DNA from: Aurantimicrobium minutum
GTDB lineage: Bacteria; Actinomycetota; Actinomycetes; Actinomycetales; Microbacteriaceae
Length of the DNA stretch: 64,000 nt
NCBI RefSeq assembly: GCF_029894165.1
Contig: NZ_JARXXU010000001.1
Location: 372,001-436,000 of the forward strand
Direction: 5' to 3'
A program made the position numbers and the translations under genes. Below are positions 61,077 through 64,000 of the stretch, in pieces (positions within the stretch are counted from its first letter, which is position 1; each line of letters starts with the position of its first letter). A model generated the notes under the pieces. The model searched no databases. It saw only the letters and a list, made by a program, of their open reading frames with translations, and was not told the origin of the DNA.

Positions 61077-62534
61077 TTAGCTCAGCTGGTTACGCTCGAC
61101 CCAGTCCAGGTATTCGGGAGTGATCGTTCCGGTGACGTACTCGCCGGTGAAGCAGCTCACGTCGAGGCCGGTCAGGTTGGAGCCTTCCATGATGGCTGCT
61201 TCCATATCTGCGACCTCTTGGTAGATGAGGTGGTCTGCACCCAGCTCCGCAGCAATCTCAGGGATCTTGCGGCCGTGGGCAATGAGTTCCTGACGTGACG
61301 GCATGTTGATGCCGTAGACGTGGGGGTAACGGACAGGGGGTGCTGCCGAGGTGAAGGTCACCTTGTTTGCTCCGGCTGCACGGGCCATTTCGACGATTTC
61401 TCGGGAGGTGGTTCCCCGCACGATGGAATCATCCACGATCAGAACGTTCTTGCCCTTGAATTCTGCCGACATGGCGTTGAGCTTCTGGCGGACCGAGCGC
61501 TTGCGCTGAGCCTGTCCAGGCATGATGAAGGTGCGACCAACGTAACGGTTCTTGAAGAAGCCTTCGCGGTATTCCACACCCAGCTTGCGAGCCACCTGCA
61601 TGGCCGAGGGGCGGGAAGAGTCTGGAATGGGCATGACCACGTCGATGTCACCCAGAGGTGCATATTGTGCGACGGTTGCAGCGAGGCGGTCCCCCATGCG
61701 TAGACGGGTTTCGTAGACGGAAATACCGTTCATCACCGAGTCGGGACGGGCGAGGTAGACGTACTCGAACGAACAGGGACGCAGGATGGGATTTTCTGCG
61801 CACTGACGCGCGTGCAGCTCACCGTCCGCGGTGATAAAGATTGCTTCGCCGGGTTCGACGTCGCGGACGATCTCGTAACCACCACTTTCCAGCACGAGGG
61901 ATTCTGAGGCAACGACGTAGTCGGTTCTGCCATTGTCCATGTCCCGCTTGCCCAAGATGAGCGGGCGAATACCGAAGGGATCCCGGAAGGCGAGGAGGCC
62001 ATGGCCGGCAATCAGTGCAATAGAGGCATAGGAGCCTTCGACGCGCTTGTGCAGGTTCTCAATGGCGGTGAACACGTGCTCCGGCCCCAGTTCCGTGCCC
62101 GAAACGGTGCTCTGCAGTTCGGTGGCCAAGACGTTGAGGAGAAGTTCGGTGTCACTGGAGGTATTGACGTGACGGCGATCAATGCGGAACAGGTCATTGG
62201 TGAGTTCACGCGTATTGGTGAGGTTTCCATTGTGAACCAAGATGATGCCGTAGGGGGCGTTGACATAGAAGGGCTGGGCCTCTTCTTCATTTGCAGCAGC
62301 ACCTGCGGTGGCGTAACGCACGTGACCGAGCCCAACGTTACCCAGCAGTGAGCGCATGTCACGCGTCCGGAAACCTTCGCGCACTTGACCCTTGGTTTTG
62401 TGCATATGCAGGTGTGAACCTTGCGCGGTTGCGATACCGGTGGAGTCCTGGCCGCGGTGCTGAAGCAGCAACAGGGCGTCGTAAATCTGTTGATTGACCG
62501 GCTCTGCTGAGACGATTCCGACAATGCCACACAT
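61077..62534 (-). CDS. purF: Amidophosphoribosyltransferase
   Basis: 485 residues; first step of purine synthesis. Cys2 (MCGIVGIVS) becomes the N-terminal nucleophile of the glutaminase domain (to about 235), so no propeptide has to be removed. The PRPP loop VLIVDDSIVRGTTSREIV is near residue 360. AGGAG lies about 12 nt before the ATG, in a leader of about 55 nt that contains a stem-loop. Divergent from purM. Confidence 0.96.
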   Translation of the reverse strand: MCGIVGIVSAEPVNQQIYDALLLLQHRGQDSTGIATAQGSHLHMHKTKGQVREGFRTRDMRSLLGNVGLGHVRYATAGAAANEEEAQPFYVNAPYGIILVHNGNLTNTRELTNDLFRIDRRHVNTSSDTELLLNVLATELQSTVSGTELGPEHVFTAIENLHKRVEGSYASIALIAGHGLLAFRDPFGIRPLILGKRDMDNGRTDYVVASESLVLESGGYEIVRDVEPGEAIFITADGELHARQCAENPILRPCSFEYVYLARPDSVMNGISVYETRLRMGDRLAATVAQYAPLGDIDVVMPIPDSSRPSAMQVARKLGVEYREGFFKNRYVGRTFIMPGQAQRKRSVRQKLNAMSAEFKGKNVLIVDDSIVRGTTSREIVEMARAAGANKVTFTSAAPPVRYPHVYGINMPSRQELIAHGRKIPEIAAELGADHLIYQEVADMEAAIMEGSNLTGLDVSCFTGEYVTGTITPEYLDWVERNQLS

Positions 62535-62618
62535 GTGCGGTGGGAACTCCTGAGGTCGTGGTGCGTGAAGGAGCTCTTCTCGAGTTCCTCCTCAAGTCTG
62601 GCATAACTTTCCTGAGGA
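62535..62618 (-). promoter_or_regulatory. purF leader region with stem-loop
   Basis: CAGACT on minus (plus 62594-62599) is a plausible -10. In the leader AGGAGCTC (plus 62570-62577) can pair with GAGTTCCT (62582-62589) with one mismatch and a short loop. No known riboswitch recognised. Confidence 0.4.
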
Positions 62619-62630
62619 TAGACTTGGGGT
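62619..62630 (+). promoter_or_regulatory. Leaderless promoter of purM
   Basis: TAGACT at 62619-62624, 6-nt spacer, GTG at 62631. Confidence 0.6.
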
Positions 62631-63737
62631 GTGAGCCACAATTCTTCCTATGCACGTGCGGGTGTTGATACCGCAGCCGGTGACCTTGCGGTCGAGCTCA
62701 TGAAGGCTTCGGTGAAGGCCACGCATGGCTCCGAAGTCCTCGGCGGAGTCGGCGGATTCGCGGGACTTTTCGACGTCTCGTTCCTCAAAACTTTTGATCG
62801 CCCCCTGTTGGCAACCAGCACAGATGGTGTCGGCACCAAGGTTGCCATTGCTCAGGCGCTCGACAAGCACGACACCATTGGCCAGGACCTCGTCGGCATG
62901 GTCGTGGACGACATCATTGTTTGCGGTGCTCGCCCCTTGTTCATGACCGACTACATCGCCTGCGGCAAGGTTTACCCCGACCGTATTGCCGCGATTGTGA
63001 AGGGCATTGCAGATGCCTGCTCCGCAACCGGCACCGCACTGGTCGGTGGCGAGACAGCTGAGCACCCTGGTTTGCTCGGCGTAGATGACTACGACGTGGC
63101 AGGTGCCGCGGTCGGTGTTGTTGAAGCTGCTGATGCTCTGGGTGCCGAGCGCGTGGTCAACGGCGACGTGGTTATCGCGATGGAATCTTCCGGTCTGCAC
63201 TCCAACGGTTACTCCCTCGTGCGCCACATCCTGGCCGAGAACAAACTTTCCTATGATGCCACGTCTGACGACTTCGGCGGTGTAGTCGGCGAGGTTCTGC
63301 TGGAGCCCACCCGCCTCTACACAGGCCCACTCGTTGAGGTTCTTGGCGACCCCGCCCTCGCCGGCAGTATTCACGCTCTCAGTCACGTGACCGGTGGCGG
63401 TATCGCAGCCAACTTGGCCCGCGTTCTGCCTGTCGGGTCCTGGGTTGAAGTGGACCGCTCGACCTGGTCTCCCTCAAACGTCTTCCGTGTTCTCACCTCA
63501 CTTTCGGGTGAAACTCTGGAAAGCACAGAGGGAACCTGGAACCTCGGTATTGGCATGTTTGCTGTGGTGAGCTCGGGTGCCGCTTCCGCGGTCACCCAGA
63601 AGCTCACAGAGCTGGGCATCCCGTCCTGGGTTGTCGGTATGGTTTCGACCACGGCGCGCGACTTCACCGGATTCGAACAAGGCGCCAAGGGCGTCAACGG
63701 AGGCGCTGTGCGCCTCGTTGGTTCCTACGCAAACTAA
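62631..63737 (+). CDS. purM: Phosphoribosylformylglycinamidine cyclo-ligase
   Basis: 368 residues; makes AIR from FGAM with ATP. SYARAGVDTAAGD at the N-terminus, DGVGTKVAIAQALDKHDTIGQDLVGMVVDDI, LVGGETAEHPGLL and THVTGGGI-like SHVTGGGIAANLARVLP are all present. GTG start. Divergent from purF, so the two purine enzymes share the 96-bp region between them. Confidence 0.96.
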   Translation: MSHNSSYARAGVDTAAGDLAVELMKASVKATHGSEVLGGVGGFAGLFDVSFLKTFDRPLLATSTDGVGTKVAIAQALDKHDTIGQDLVGMVVDDIIVCGARPLFMTDYIACGKVYPDRIAAIVKGIADACSATGTALVGGETAEHPGLLGVDDYDVAGAAVGVVEAADALGAERVVNGDVVIAMESSGLHSNGYSLVRHILAENKLSYDATSDDFGGVVGEVLLEPTRLYTGPLVEVLGDPALAGSIHALSHVTGGGIAANLARVLPVGSWVEVDRSTWSPSNVFRVLTSLSGETLESTEGTWNLGIGMFAVVSSGAASAVTQKLTELGIPSWVVGMVSTTARDFTGFEQGAKGVNGGAVRLVGSYAN

Positions 63738-63748
63738 GGACTCCTGCT

Positions 63749-64000
63749 GTGATTCTGGCCCTCCTCATCACCGGGGCCGTGGGTGGATTCTTATCTGGCT
63801 TCTTCGGAGTTGGTGGCGGAATCATCATGGTTCCTTTGCTCATGATGTGGGCAAAGTTTGATCAGCGCCGCGCCTCGGCGACCAGCCTGGCAGCTATCGT
63901 TCCCACGTCCATCGTGGGTGCCCTCACCTATGCTTCCCAACATCAGGTGGATTGGCTCGTTGCGGCCATCGTTGCCGTCGGAGCCATTATTGGTGCACCT
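63749..64000 (+). CDS. TauE/SafE-family permease, N-terminal part (continues beyond window)
   Basis: 84 codons, open to the window end. Opening LLITGAVGGFLSGFFGVGGGIIMVPLL and the RASATSLAAIVPTSIVGAL segment are the family signature (DUF81). Exports sulfite or sulfonates in some members. GTG start with AAGGA upstream, 11 nt after purM, so it may share its transcript. Confidence 0.87.
   Translation, partial: MILALLITGAVGGFLSGFFGVGGGIIMVPLLMMWAKFDQRRASATSLAAIVPTSIVGALTYASQHQVDWLVAAIVAVGAIIGAP

Noticed and set aside
1-64000. CRISPR arrays, insertion sequences, replication origin
   Set aside because: I saw no regularly spaced repeats, no transposase frames and no DnaA-box cluster when reading through the window.

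Overview
The window is ordinary-looking chromosome from an actinobacterium. Three lines of evidence point that way: MurT/GatD amidation of peptidoglycan, a complete-looking menaquinone locus, and the tiny ribosomal protein bS22. Protein content (DHA2, Lrp, LCP, POT, CcsB and Men sets), very short intergenic gaps, a photolyase and compact promoters suggest Microbacteriaceae, possibly a small-genome aquatic lineage. That placement is inference from protein style, not from a marker-gene comparison. I see no insertion sequence, prophage, CRISPR array or gene island, and no gene-free stretch longer than about 230 bp.

Layout. 1-4.8 kb: the 3' end of dnaB, two small membrane proteins, purB, a WXG100-like protein paired with a membrane-anchored serine hydrolase, and a small membrane protein. 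4.9-11.1 kb: a 2-oxoacid dehydrogenase operon (E1 alpha, E1 beta, E2), then a CrtI-like flavoprotein with a LysE exporter, and an Lrp/AsnC regulator. 11.2-15.5 kb: murT-gatD, a peptide transporter and a lipase-like hydrolase. 15.5-26.5 kb: a small GNAT protein, an orphan DNA methyltransferase, a flavin-binding protein, a DHA2 exporter with a divergent HxlR regulator, CapA-like and VanY-like envelope proteins, pgm, pheA, serS and a HAD phosphatase. 26.5-29.3 kb: tRNA-Ser(UGA), an LCP ligase, tRNA-Ser(GCU), a transglutaminase-like protein and tRNA-Arg(ACG). 29.3-38.5 kb: a UbiB/PadR pair, a DUF2256 protein, the ATP-grasp/alpha-E/transglutaminase operon, a rhodanese lipoprotein, phr and a winged-helix regulator. 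38.5-46.5 kb: tadA, a CDF transporter, proC, a TrkA/TrkH pair, an ArsR regulator, bS22, small thiol-redox proteins and aspS. 46.5-51 kb: a system II cytochrome c maturation operon. 51-61 kb: the menaquinone locus (menC, menB, menE, menA, menD, menF, menG and a polyprenyl synthase). 61-64 kb: purF, purM and the start of a TauE/SafE permease.

The most striking non-coding pattern is promoter geometry. At least 26 genes have a TANNNT-like hexamer (TAGACT, TAGGCT, TAAGCT, GAGAAT and similar) ending exactly 6 nt before an ATG or GTG, and six more end 7 nt before it. This is the arrangement expected for leaderless mRNAs. Several divergent pairs share intergenic regions of 24-46 bp built only from two such modules back to back. 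The three tRNA genes use the same spacing: the predicted start site is the first base of a hairpin that ends 2-4 nt before the mature tRNA.

Functionally the window covers cell-wall modification (MurT/GatD, LCP, VanY-like), respiration (Men and cytochrome c assembly, UbiB-like), purine synthesis (purB, purF, purM), amino-acid metabolism (pheA, proC, 2-oxoacid dehydrogenase) and translation (serS, aspS, tadA, bS22, three tRNAs). The least understood parts are the WXG100-like/hydrolase pair, the ATP-grasp/alpha-E/transglutaminase operon, the CsoR/CstR-like operator in front of the rhodanese lipoprotein, and the hairpin-led tRNA transcripts.
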